Positions 1-8,790 of a stretch of DNA of 21,384 nucleotides are shown piece by piece. A model generated the notes under the pieces. The model was not told the origin of the DNA and did no database searches. It worked only from the letters and a program-made list of their open reading frames with translations. The DNA comes from Chara braunii (Eukaryota > Streptophyta > Charophyceae > Charales > Characeae), in NCBI GenBank assembly GCA_003427395.1, contig BFEA01000010.1, positions 549,723 to 571,106 of the forward strand, written 5' to 3'. A program made the translations under genes and the position numbers. Every line of letters begins with the position of its first letter. Position 1 is the stretch's first letter.

Positions 1-1722
1 CACAGCAGAGGGTGGAATGAAGCTGGCGGGAGGACTGGAGCGAAAGGGGACCAAGCCAAACTGAGCCACAGAAGAAGGTAAAATGAAGTCAAAATCGGCA
101 GAGTCCAGCTGGTGGGGTGCTGCCCTGCGGATCCGAGGTATGCTGAACAAGTGTGGCCGGCAGAGTGGGATGGTGAAGCATTGCACTGTGCAGAACAGCT
201 AGTAGCACAGACATTTTGCTGACCAGAGTAGGGCGAACCAGAGTAAGCCATAAGTTTGTGTGCTCTCACCTGAGGCTAAGGCTTGTGGTCCACAGCCTCA
301 CCGCGGAGATTTCGTCGAAGGGATTCGGGGCTCCGCAGCAAACGCAATTTTTTTCTCTTTCTCAAACGGGCCTTCGCCCTCTTTGGACAAGCTGGGCACA
401 TGTGACCAGAGCGATCCGGGCCGAATTTAGGGCTTTCTACAACTAAACTGCCCCGCCCCCTTACTTTTCCCCCAAGAGTTCCTGTAGCATCTGCTTGGGG
501 GGTCTGGTGCAACCGTGGCCAGACTCAGCCATCAGATCCAGTATTTCCCCTTATGTGACAGCAGTAGTGCAGCAGTTAATGCTAAAGAGCCACACCATTC
601 GTGGGCTGTGGTACCCCAGGAATCGTTACGGGAGACACCGGTCACTCTGTCTGGGACAGGGAAGTGTCCGACTTAAGTCTGTGGAGCACAAGCCTAAGCC
701 AAATAAGGCTCAGTGGAGCTGAACAAGTGAAGAGCCAAATAAGGCACAGTGGAGCACCTGCACGAAAGCTCAGAGGAGTTAAGCTGTGCTGATACGAGTG
801 AGGGCCAGCAGAGCTGCTCAAGAGGTGGCCCAAACAGAGTGAAATCAGTCGGGTGCAAGTGGAGCACTGCTGAGCTGCAGAGAGGGAAATTCAGATGTGC
901 GTTGGCATGACATTCTCTCCTTTCACCTGAGCCAAGCTGGGGGCTCATATTTAGAGGACTTAAGCAGAAATGTTCCGAGCACAGTAGAGTTGAGAGGAGC
1001 AGAGTGAGGCCAAGCAGAGCTGAGTTGAGCACATCCAACCATGGGTTGTGAAAGAAGAGTCTAGATGTTTTACCATGGGAGTGCGCTCCTTCATTCATTC
1101 CTATGCTGCTGCTGCTCAGTGCGAATAGGATCTTCCTGGGTGTAGCCAGGAGGCTGTGAAAACTGTCCGTGAAAGGCATATAAACTTGGAAAGTGGTCCA
1201 GAGCGAAGGCGGTTTTGAAATATGTGCTTATCGCCAAGCCCCCTTCCACTTCACCCCTGTCGAGTGTTTGGTCTCATCAGCCTCTGGCAACCTCTGGGCC
1301 ACGGTGCAATGTGGGAGGTTGGGGAAGATTGCCTCAAAGGTAGTGCTGGTTTAGCTGGCCAAGTCTTTTTTACCTTCTCCATTTGGTACACCACATACCT
1401 GCTCATACTTGTGTTCTACTCCTTATGCCTGAGTTTTGATTAAATATACTATCATGCGCTTACCTCTGAGCAATAGCGTTGGTTTCCTTCAGGGCATTGC
1501 TCGTATCACAGTGTGCTGGAGAACCACTTGAGGTTGCCTGTCTGGAACGGAGTGTACCCGTCTTTGTCAGCGATTGCATCGAAATCGACTTGCTGAGTAG
1601 TTGCAGTTTTGGCACGTGCACAATGGTGGTGGTCTTCTTAACAGACACTGCTCTACAATCTAACACAGGCGTACTGGTTGCTGAGCAGGTGCAGTTTCGG
1701 CTGCGGTGAAGGCGCACACATG
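1..1722. other. Non-coding flank, no gene recognised
   Basis: No convincing coding region is seen. Open frames here are short and compositionally biased; the longest, on the minus strand at 694-1179, is rich in Leu and Ser and has no recognisable domain. Positions 640-1040 are purine-rich and recur in GGAGC, GAGC and CAGAG words, like a decayed short-period repeat. Positions 1479-1709 stay open on both strands and might be a decayed coding remnant, but I recognise nothing in them. Confidence 0.5.
697..755. repeat. Two copies of a 23-bp motif, 36 bp apart
   Basis: AGCCAAATAAGGC followed by TCAGTGGAGC (or ACAGTGGAGC) occurs at 697-719 and again at 733-755 with one mismatch. It lies in the purine-rich GAGC-word stretch and suggests local tandem duplication. 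Confidence 0.7.
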
Positions 1723-1822
1723 ATGCAGCATCCTGCGAGTAAACAGTCACAGAATTCGATTTAAGATTCTTCATGCAGCATCCTGCGAGTAAACGGTCAC
1801 AGAATTCGATTTAAGATTCTTC
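1723..1822. repeat. 50-bp tandem duplication
   Basis: Two adjacent 50-bp copies (1723-1772 and 1773-1822) begin ATGCAGCATCCTGCGAGT and end in GATTTAAGATTCTTC. They differ at one position I can see (AAACAG versus AAACGG), so the duplication is recent. It lies about 75 bp left of the retrotransposon boundary. Confidence 0.92.
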
Positions 1823-2024
1823 ATCATCTGTGCACATGCACATCCTTTTTATCATTCGGCACTCTTGAGAACATCAGATGTCGGTGGGTGTGTGCCAGTG
1901 TTACATGCTGCGCCTGCACACGGGCCCATTTTAAGGGGTCCGACGATTGCTGAGGGGCCCCAGGCCGCATGCCATCAGACATGCGCCCTGGAGGCCCACG
2001 GCGGCCCCCAGGCTGCAGATTCCA

Positions 2025-2030
2025 AATAAA
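2025..2030 (+). promoter_or_regulatory. AATAAA, possible polyadenylation signal
   Basis: AATAAA is conserved in both LTRs (also at 10486-10491). It lies about 350 bp upstream of the TATA-like sequence, so it is not in the usual place for the signal of a transcript starting at that TATA. It may be coincidental or serve a different start site. Confidence 0.3.
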
Positions 2031-2380
2031 GGCAGCAGTATTTATTTATTTACTTACCTGTTGTCTTGTCCTTTGTCTGTGCAGACGTCGTTTCGGACTT
2101 ACAGACCCCAAGGCAACGCGTTGGGCCAGGTACAGGGGCACGAGGCCCTTCCGAAACCAGGCACGTTTTGGCGCCTCTGACTCAACGGTACCAATACTGT
2201 TTCGGACCACAGGCACCAAGGCAGCGCCTTGGGCCAGGTGCACAGTAACCGGGCCTGATCCAGGCCGGGCGCATTTTTGCGACTGCTGCATCAGCAACAT
2301 GGTCTGGATGTCCGGTAGGGACCCAGACCAGCTGGGCCGTTTCTGAGGCCAGCTCCAGGTAGGCCCAGCCCGCCCGGCGC

Positions 2381-2390
2381 TACATATAGC
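2381..2390 (+). promoter_or_regulatory. TATA-like box of the 5' LTR (altered)
   Basis: The 5' LTR reads GCTACATATAGCTGGGC where the 3' LTR reads GCTATATATAGCTGGGC (10835-10851). The 3' copy is a perfect TATATATAG; the 5' copy has a T-to-C change inside it. The position after a GC-rich stretch and before a conserved region fits a promoter, but transcription is not shown. Confidence 0.5.
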
Positions 2391-2698
2391 TGGGCAGCGG
2401 CTGGGCAAGGGACAGTTGGGTAGCTCACTTCTTGAGCGACGTGCTGCTGGAAGGAGGCTGCGCTATTCTGAGCGCAGCGCTGCAAGGCTGGACTCAGCGA
2501 CCTAGGCGAGAGTGAGAGGTGGAGGCAATACCTGCAGTGGTGAGCTTACCTGGCGCCATAGCTGGGATCTCCACGCAGTACCTGCACAGGGCAACCACGG
2601 CGGTTAGTACAGCGACGGTGCCTGCAGGTGAGGCAGCGAGGAGGGTGACACCTTCTCCCTTCTCGCCCTCTATCTCTCCTCCTCTTCTCCTCCTCCCA

Positions 2699-2761
2699 TT
2701 CTTCTTCTTCTTCTTCTTCTTCTTCTTCTTCTTCTTCTTCTTCTTCTTCTTCTTCTTCTTC
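2699..2761 (+). repeat. (TTC)21 microsatellite in the 5' LTR
   Basis: Twenty-one uninterrupted TTC triplets are present. The matching place in the 3' LTR (11154-11174) has seven. The run creates long poly-Phe and, on the other strand, poly-Glu open frames that are not genes. Confidence 0.97.
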
Positions 2762-3242
2762 AGATACGAGAGTGAGAGTGGTTACAGGAGTGAGAGTGGT
2801 TACAGGCAGAGGATACAGGCAGAGGTTACCGTGGGCATGGCGCCCAGGATCTGATTCGACATTTCTGAGACACATTGATTGGACATCGGCAAGAGACTAT
2901 TTTTGGACTTCGCTATTGCGACCTACCTCTCGTCTCTCGCTCTCTTCCCATCTCTCGTCTGTGGTACCTCCCCATGTGTGTGTACAAGGAGGGACCTTTC
3001 TTCCTCGTGTGCGGTCCCTCCTCCTCTCACATGTGTGATTTATGATGGGATGTCGTGTCAGTCCCGGTCAGGTCAGGACTTACCCTAAACTCTTCCGTTG
3101 CGCTACCAGGTGCCATTTTGTATGTATCAGGGTGAACATTGCTTGTTGATGCTCAACTGATAGTGCATTGTCCATTCAGTCCTCCTCGTCACATTGCGGA
3201 TCCTTGGCTCTACATACATTGGCCCACTGGGCATGTATCAGT

Positions 3243-3262
3243 TGGTATCGGGGGCCCGCACG
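3243..3262 (+). other. Primer binding site (tRNA-iMet type)
   Basis: TGGTATC starts 2 bp after the 5' LTR, the usual place for minus-strand priming. The first seven bases agree with the TGGTATCAGAGC class complementary to the 3' end of initiator methionine tRNA in many plant retroelements. The following GGGGGCCC departs from that class, so the primer could be another tRNA or the site could have drifted. Confidence 0.65.
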
Positions 3263-3302
3263 TGAATCAGGACAACCTGATCTGACACGTGTGCGGGGAC
3301 TG

Positions 3303-3425
3303 TTAATTAGTGATCAATTGATTAGTCGTTAATTGGTTGATTGATCATGGACCGATTGTAAATTGATTAATTGATTGATTGATTAATTAATTGATTAATT
3401 GATTAATTGATTAGCTAATTGGGTC
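3303..3425. repeat. AT-rich (GATTAATT)-type repeat in the leader
   Basis: Irregular repetition of TTGATTAA and GATTGATT words fills this stretch just after the primer binding site. No coding content is seen. It is part of the roughly 1.1-kb untranslated leader. Confidence 0.75.
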
Positions 3426-4170
3426 ATACTAATTAGTCCCCAAAATCGCGAAATTCTTTTTGACCAAACTGCCAAAATCGAATTTATTTTTTTTTCCTTT
3501 TTAGGTTTCGTTTTCTCAGCGCTACTTTCGTTTGTGAAAATCGCAAAATCCGAAATAGCACAGCATCTGAAAATTTCGATTTTCTTTTTTCTTTCGAAAT
3601 TCGAAAGTTCATTGTTTAGAAATCTGGAATATTTTATGGAAATTTTCGATTTGTGTTTTCCTTTGCAATTTGACGTTATTCGAAAATTCCGAATTTTTTT
3701 TTTTTTGACAATCGCCGAAATTCGTCATCGTGACTTTGACATGTTATGGGACATCCCTCTTTGCAATCACGTTTTCAAACTGCACATACTCTCATCTGAA
3801 TAATTCCGGAATTTTTTTCACTCCCGGAATGCCCTGAATTGCGAAAAATTTTTCTTCGCAGTTCTATTATTCTTTATTCATTATTTTTCTGTGTTAATCA
3901 TTGCAGTCTGCAAATTCGATTTTTTTGATTGGAAGTTCTGAATTTAAGGGAGATTGGGAGACCGATTGAAGTTGCAAACTCGGGATTTTATTATTATTGT
4001 ATTATTATTAATTTCTCGGATTTTTTTTCAAAAGTTCAAACTTTTCTTTTGCTTAGTGGCTCCTTATCTGGGCGATTTATCCCACCCACCCCTCCCCACC
4101 TATGTTGTTGCCCCTCTGGTCTACTCCTCTTCTTCATCTGCTTCCGGGTACCCCTACTGCAGCATTGGTA
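3426..4170. other. Untranslated leader of the retroelement
   Basis: AT-rich DNA between the GATTAATT repeat and the ACGT-containing repeat block. CpG-containing words such as CGAAAT, AATTCG, AATTTCG and AAATCG recur on both strands. Open frames are short and rich in Phe, Ile and Leu from T-runs. No gene is supported. The block lies where gypsy elements carry packaging and translation-control sequences, but no specific structure is identified. Confidence 0.6.
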
Positions 4171-4176
4171 AGTTGC

Positions 4177-4325
4177 CATGTCAGCAGTGACACATCAGCA
4201 GTGACCACGTCAGCAGTGACACATCAGCAGTGTGACACGTCAGCAGTGTGACACGTCTGGAGTGACACATCAGCAGACCACGTCAGCAGTGACATGTCAA
4301 CAGCAAGGGAGTGCCACGTCAGCAA
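4177..4325. repeat. Short tandem repeats, CACGTCAGCAGTGA type
   Basis: About ten imperfect copies of a 14-16 bp unit, variants of CACGTCAGCAGTGA and CACATCAGCAGTGTGA, end 44 bp before the gag start codon. Many units contain ACGT, and on the minus strand read TGACGTG, the core bound by plant bZIP factors of the TGA/ABF type. The array may act as an internal enhancer or simply be a minisatellite in the leader; the sequence alone does not decide. Confidence 0.85.
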
Positions 4326-4368
4326 GCCGTCGGCCTGACCCATGCTCTTGTGCTATCAAACAGTCGTC

Positions 4369-5640
4369 ATGGACCAGAAATCTGGAGAAACGGGCGCAGC
4401 GTATCAGACCCGGATGCTGGCTTTGATTACCGATGCCAAGTAACGGGCGGATACAGCAGCAGCCGCAGAGAAGAAGAAGGCGGAGGATGCCGAAAAGGCA
4501 CGTCTGTTGGCGATCGAACAGCAGCGCCAGCACGACGGGGCAACAGCAAAGGCTGCCGATGAAGAACGCAATCAGCAACGCGAGAAGGTGTCCAGCGAGG
4601 AGCGAGCTTTGCTCACTATGGCAGCGGCATGGCGGACAGAGGCCGAAGGTGGCGAATTCAGCGACAGCGGAACACGCATCTCGCTGTTGCTCTCCCACCT
4701 CACGAACCTCCTGGCAACGTGCATTGCACAACAGGAGGACATCCATAGCCTTGGCGACATGGTAAAGAACCAGCAACGGTGGTTGGATCAGGTGAACAGC
4801 TGCCTCCAGCAGCTGGAGCAACGACCCGTCGCCGCCCCCGTCGCCAGCTCCTCCAACACCTCCGACCGACTCAACGCATTGGAAGTCGACGTCGGAGCAC
4901 TCAAGGACGGCATGCAGCGACAGCAAACCGCAACTCAACAATTTGAGCACCGGGTCTGCACCCCCGCCACTCATTCGAGCATGTCACAACGAGAATCGAC
5001 TCCGAAGTTCGACGGTCAGGAGATCTTCTGCGACACAACAAAGAAGTACCCGATTTTGTGGTTTCGCCAGTTCGAGCTCAAGTTGCAGCTCCACCACTTC
5101 CACGAAACGAGGCACCACTCGTACTTGTACTCCCGATCGGGGGGCGCGTGCCAAGCATGGATGAAAAACCTCTTGTCTGAACACGGCGTGGTGGCGACCG
5201 ACTTGCATACGAAGATCAGCTGGGAGGATCTGAAGGCGGCATGGCGTAAGCAGTTCCAGATCGAGCCGCCGGAAATGAAAGCCATGGATAAGCTGAACAA
5301 GTTCCACCAAAACACGCTGCCAAGCGGCGATTGGATTGCCGAGTTCCAACACTTGACATTCGTATCAGGCGTACCAATGGGCTTTCCAGCCATGAAACAC
5401 TACTTCATCTCGAGGTTGTCTATGGCATTGCCCATGGCGTTGACTCAAGTCGCAGACACGCTCACTACAACTGCGGAGCTCTTCGACAAGGTCGTGCAGA
5501 TCATCGTCATGATCACGAAGGCCAAGAACCTCTCATCTACGGCAGGCCAGAGCAGAGAACAGCATCGGCCGAACGTGGTGGTGGTCGCGGCAGCAACGTC
5601 AACCGACCCCTCAAGCGAGGCCGTGTCTGCCAATGAAGGG
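4369..5640 (+). pseudogene. Gag polyprotein, N-terminal and capsid part (broken)
   Basis: The capsid-like structural protein of the retroelement, which would package element RNA in cytoplasmic particles. I place the start at ATG 4369 because the same frame runs from it through the gag-like region. A TAA at 4441-4443 stops it after 24 codons, and the frame then stays open to 5640, where the foldback element begins. Residues about 26-80 are rich in Ala, Glu, Lys and Gln and look coiled-coil. The later part has the Retrotrans_gag pattern: a WFRQFELKLQ segment, WEDLKAAWRKQF, then a leucine-containing HQNTLPSGDWIAEFQHL segment. The stop is one C-to-T change from a Gln codon. Gag identity rests on this pattern and on the protease downstream. 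Confidence 0.85.
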
Positions 5641-6331
5641 GGAGAGACGGTTAACGGGGGCCCAAATATTCGCCGTTTTCGTTGGCAATTGTGGTGCGAA
5701 TTTCATCAAAGTTTTTAAAAACAAACGATATATATCACACATGACGTACCCTACAGCACATATATATCACAAAAAAATAAAAACAAGAAAAAAGCAAAAA
5801 GTCGGCACAATATGACAGTTCAGCGCAATTAGGTGCAAAATTCGTCGAAAATAACACCCCTGGTTAACCATGTGTGGAGGTTTGATGAGGTGTTTGTCTT
5901 TGTTTTGCCGCGTCCTCGGCCTTTGCCGGGGCGGCCACCATCCCGAGCGAGTTGGTTAACCAGGGGTGTTATTTTCGACGAATTTTGCATCGAATTGCAC
6001 TGAAACTGTCATATTGTGCTGATTTTTTGTTTTTTTTCTTGTTTTTCTTTTTGTGTGATATATGTGCTTTAGGGTACGTCATGTGTGCAGCTTTGACATG
6101 TTTGGATCAATAATGAAAAAGTTGGCATTTTGTTGAATTCGTTGGACGCTTCATTTTGTTAGGGTTTCATAGTGTTTTTTTGTTTTTTTTTTTCATTCTT
6201 TTTTGCCTGTTTCCTTTTTTGATGTTTGCACTATGGTCTTATATCGTTTGTTTTTTTAAATTTTGATGAAATTTGCATCGCAATTGCCAACGAAAACGGT
6301 GAATATTTGGGCCCCCGTTAATCGTCTCTCC
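5641..6331. mobile_element. Foldback (long inverted repeat) element inserted in gag
   Basis: The ends are inverted copies: GGAGAGACGGTTAACGGGGG at the left, and the reverse complement of the right end reads GGAGAGACGATTAACGGGGG. Pairing continues inward along the whole left arm (5641-5870) to a TGGTTAACCA that meets its partner at 5953. The right arm (5953-6331) is about 150 bp longer because of a segment near 6089-6240 with no left partner. The loop (5871-5952) is GC-rich, unlike the AT-rich arms. No transposase is encoded, so this is a non-autonomous foldback or MITE-like element. The flanks (GAATGAAGGG and ACGAGATTCC) show no target-site duplication, and the family is unknown. Confidence 0.85.
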
Positions 6332-6430
6332 ACGAGATTCCGCTACTGCTTGTGGTGCAACAAGCTAACAGCGATTTACATGTAGCAGTGGGCTGCCCTT
6401 GATGCCTCACGGCAAGGGCAAGTCGGGAAA
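6332..6430 (+). pseudogene. Gag zinc-knuckle remnant
   Basis: Directly after the foldback element the frame of the 5' gag part resumes and reads TRFRYCLWCNK, a CxxC start typical of the CCHC nucleocapsid knuckle that binds element RNA. The expected His and last Cys are not in this frame, which meets TAG at 6383-6385. Another frame over the same bases reads LHVAVGCP, with H and C spaced by four residues, so a small indel inside the knuckle probably split it. The context (after capsid, before protease) fits. Confidence 0.55.
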
Positions 6431-6689
6431 TTGAGCATCGTCGGGAGTGAGTCACGACACTCTCGATGCCTTCGGAATCGGTTGCTTTGTGAGCGACCGC
6501 CCTTCGTTCCGAGGCACATTCGAAAGTCGATAGTCCTCCTCTCTCATATTCCTATGAGGACTATGCTGTCCGGCTCATTCCTACACTGCGTACTCATGCT
6601 CAAGGACAAGACGTGTGTGCGGCATCTTCTCCATCCGGCAGCGGAGACTTATCGTCTTCAAGTGGTTCTTCACGGGATTCGGCGCGCGA
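6431..6689. other. Gag-protease spacer, no domain recognised
   Basis: Sequence between the knuckle remnant and the protease frame. One frame is open from 6431 to 6700 and the protease frame opens near 6615, but I recognise no conserved domain. It is presumably a decayed linker of the polyprotein. Confidence 0.4.
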
Positions 6690-7380
6690 GTTCAATATAG
6701 CGGTATTAGACCCGCACTCGTTCGAGGATTTCGCATGGCATCTTTGCCGACGGATGACGAAGCTGCAGTGGGGGACATCCTTGCGTATGTTACCAAGGTG
6801 GCCCGCGAGTTTCGCAAGTAGCGGTACGATGACAACAACGCACGGCTCCTCTATGTCCGCATCCAAGTTCGGCAAGCGTCCTGCAGCGCTTTGCTGGATA
6901 GCGGCGCGTCTCGCAATTTCATGAGCCAAACCTTTATGCAAAGGGCTGGCCTCGACGCACAAGTTCGAAGGAAGGCAAACCCAACGGCGATCAAGTTGGC
7001 GGACGGAAAGACGCAGCAACTTCTTGAACGCTATATCGAGGCCGTCCCGGTCTATTTTGCACCTCATGCATGCGAACCGGTGACGTTCGACAGTTTGGAC
7101 ACGGACTTCGATATTATTTTGGGAATGCATTGGCTTGCAAGTGTGGATCACACGGTCAACTTCCACCGGTGGACTCTTACCGTCCGGGACGCCTTCGACG
7201 CCGAAGTGTCGTGTACTATTCCTCTTCTGCACCCTTCGATTCGGTGCCAAGTAGTGACGGCCAAGTCGTTCCGGGCTACTTGCGCTTACAAGCAGCCCGA
7301 CAAGATAGGCCTATGCTTCCTACGGATCGTCGCGGTAGCCAACTCTTCCCCCACACACTTGCCTTCGGACCCGCGTGTGG
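6690..7380 (+). pseudogene. Retroelement aspartic protease (PR)
   Basis: The protease that would cut the element's own polyprotein. The frame carries ALLDSGASRNFMSQ (active site D-S-G at 6894-6902) and, about 70 residues later, DFDIILGMHWLASVDH, the ILGMxWL flap-side motif usual in gypsy proteases. The catalytic triad itself looks intact. Upstream, the same frame is stopped by TAG at 6819-6821, one C-to-T step from CAG. The downstream part links without a break to the RT N-terminal segment (DRPISHEIILEAGVVPLKG), as in other gypsy pol proteins. Confidence 0.9.
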
Positions 7381-8330
7381 TGTGGTTGCTTGAAGAGTTC
7401 GCCGACATCTTCGAGTCATCTACCGGTGTGGTGCCGGATCGACCGATCTCTCATGAAATCATTCTTGAAGCCGGTGTCGTGCCGTTGAAAGGTTGCATTT
7501 ATCGCATGAGCGAGGAGGAGCTTACGGTCCTCCGCGCTTAACTTGATGACTCGTTGGACAAGGGTTGGATCCGCCATAGTAGGTCCTCCTATGGAGCGCC
7601 AATTCTCTTCGCACGGAAGAACAAGGATCTATTATTGTGCATCGACTACCGCAAGCTCAACGCGCAAATCGTCAAGAATGCGGGGCCTCTTCCTCGTATT
7701 GACGATCTTCTTGAGCGATTGGGCGGCGCAAAGTACTTCTCTAAGTTGAATTTGAAGTCGAGATATCATCAGATTTCGATCCGCCTGAACGATCGCTATA
7801 AATCCACGTTTAAGACGCTGTATGGGCATTTTGAGTGGGTGGTCATGCCTTTTGGCCTCACCAATGCTCCGACGACATGTAAAGCAGCAATGATCAACGA
7901 GTTCCGTGCGATGTTGGACCGGTTCGTGCTGGTCTTACTTAGACGATATCCTCGTTTATAGTCGGACATTGGAAGAGCATCTTAAGCACCTTCGACGGGT
8001 GTTGGAGACGATTCGTCGTGCCATGTACAAGGCCAACCGAGACAAGTGCGAATTTGTCCGGCAAGAGCTGGAATACTTGGGCCATTTTGTCACACCATAG
8101 GGCTTCAGTCCGTTGTCAGACAAGATTCAAGCCATCCAAGAGTGGCCGGAGTCGCGGAACGTCACGGATGTCCGCTCGTTTTTTGGCCCTACCGGCTACT
8201 ACCAACGTTTCATCAAAGGATACTCGAAGATCGCGGCTCATTTAACCAAGCTTCAATGCGAGGATCAGCCGTTCGACTTCGGAGAGGATGCGCGAGAATC
8301 ATTTTTGGCCCTCAAAGTTGCGTTATTATC
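7381..8330 (+). pseudogene. Reverse transcriptase (RT), frameshifted and mutated
   Basis: RNA-dependent DNA polymerase of the element. Recognisable blocks are: YRMSEEEL; the LCIDYRKLN block (about 7632-7661); KLNLKSRYHQI (about 7743-7775); VMPFGLTNAP (about 7841-7870); YLDD with ILVYS (7936 on); and EYLGHFVT. Lesions: TAA at 7539-7541; Asn where the first catalytic Asp is expected and Arg for the Gly before YHQI, both G-to-A; one extra T before 7936 that shifts the frame just ahead of the catalytic YLDD; TAG at 8098-8100. After that stop the thumb region (SDKIQAIQEWPE, then GYYQRFIKGYSKIA) continues in the new frame. Identity is certain; activity is lost. Confidence 0.95.
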
Positions 8331-8790
8331 CGTGGAAGTCTTGTGCATATACGACTCGCTATTGTCGACGCGTGTCGCTACGGATGCGTCAGGCTATGGC
8401 ATTGGTGTCGTCCTCGAACAACACGATGGCGTGGACTGGCACCCGATCAAAGTGTCCGTCGTGCACTCCATTGATGATGCACGCAAGGAGCTGCTAGCCT
8501 TTGTCAACGCACTCGAGCGGTGGCGTCACTTCCTCCTTGGTCGAAGTCAATCCCGATGGGTAACGGACAACAATCCGTTGGTCTTCTACAAGATCCAAAA
8601 CACCGTCAATAGCACGATCGCCCGTTGGATGGCTTTCATTAAGCAATTCGACTTCTTTCCCGATCGCATTTCGGGGAAGTCTAACTGTTTTGCGGATGCT
8701 CTTTCACGGCGTCCGGATCATTGTACCACAGTCTATTCGACCTTCGAGATCGACGATGACCTGCGGGACAGCTTCATCAGTGGCTATCAA
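8331..8790 (+). pseudogene. RNase H domain
   Basis: This would degrade RNA in the RNA-DNA hybrid during reverse transcription. Visible are VATDASGYGIGVVLEQ (first catalytic Asp at 8383), ARKELLAFVNALERWRHFL (Glu), WVTDNNPLVFYK (Asp), and GKSNCFADALSRRPD at the end. The order and spacing match the gypsy RNase H. The segment WHPIKVSVVHSIDDA is shorter than I expect, suggesting a small in-frame deletion in the middle. It is read in the frame set by the extra T in RT, with no stop inside the domain. Confidence 0.92.

Larger units (their letters stand above)
1899..3240 (+). repeat. 5' long terminal repeat
   Basis: This 1342-bp direct repeat matches 10359-11655 along its length with scattered substitutions. 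It starts TGTTACATG and ends TATCA. By eye it contains an AATAAA at 2025-2030, a TATA-like sequence at 2381-2388, a run of 21 TTC triplets (2699-2761), and a partly duplicated GAGTGAGAGTGGTTACAG segment near 2768-2800 that the 3' copy has only once. Most of the 45-bp length difference from the 3' LTR comes from the TTC run. Confidence 0.95.

Noticed and set aside
694-1179. 161-residue minus-strand open frame
   Set aside because: Composition is explained by GAGC-word repeats; no motif, no partner exon or neighbour supports it.
1460-1774. 104-residue minus-strand frame before the retroelement
   Set aside because: No recognisable domain; it overlaps the 50-bp duplication and a similar-length plus-strand frame. 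Might be a decayed remnant, not supported.
2546-2875. Minus-strand frame with poly-Glu
   Set aside because: It is produced by the (TTC)n run in the LTR.
4177-4325. CRISPR-like array
   Set aside because: Units are short, imperfect and contiguous with no unique spacers, and the setting is a plant-type retroelement.
4297-4974. 225-residue minus-strand open frame opposite gag
   Set aside because: It is the antisense shadow of the gag frame, leucine- and cysteine-rich with no domain; the plus strand clearly codes gag.
5641-6331. The gag insert as a spliced intron
   Set aside because: Although the flanks join in frame, the boundaries are GGAGAG and CTCTCC, not GT and AG; the nearby GT/AG choices I tried break the knuckle frame. 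Inverted ends point to a mobile element.
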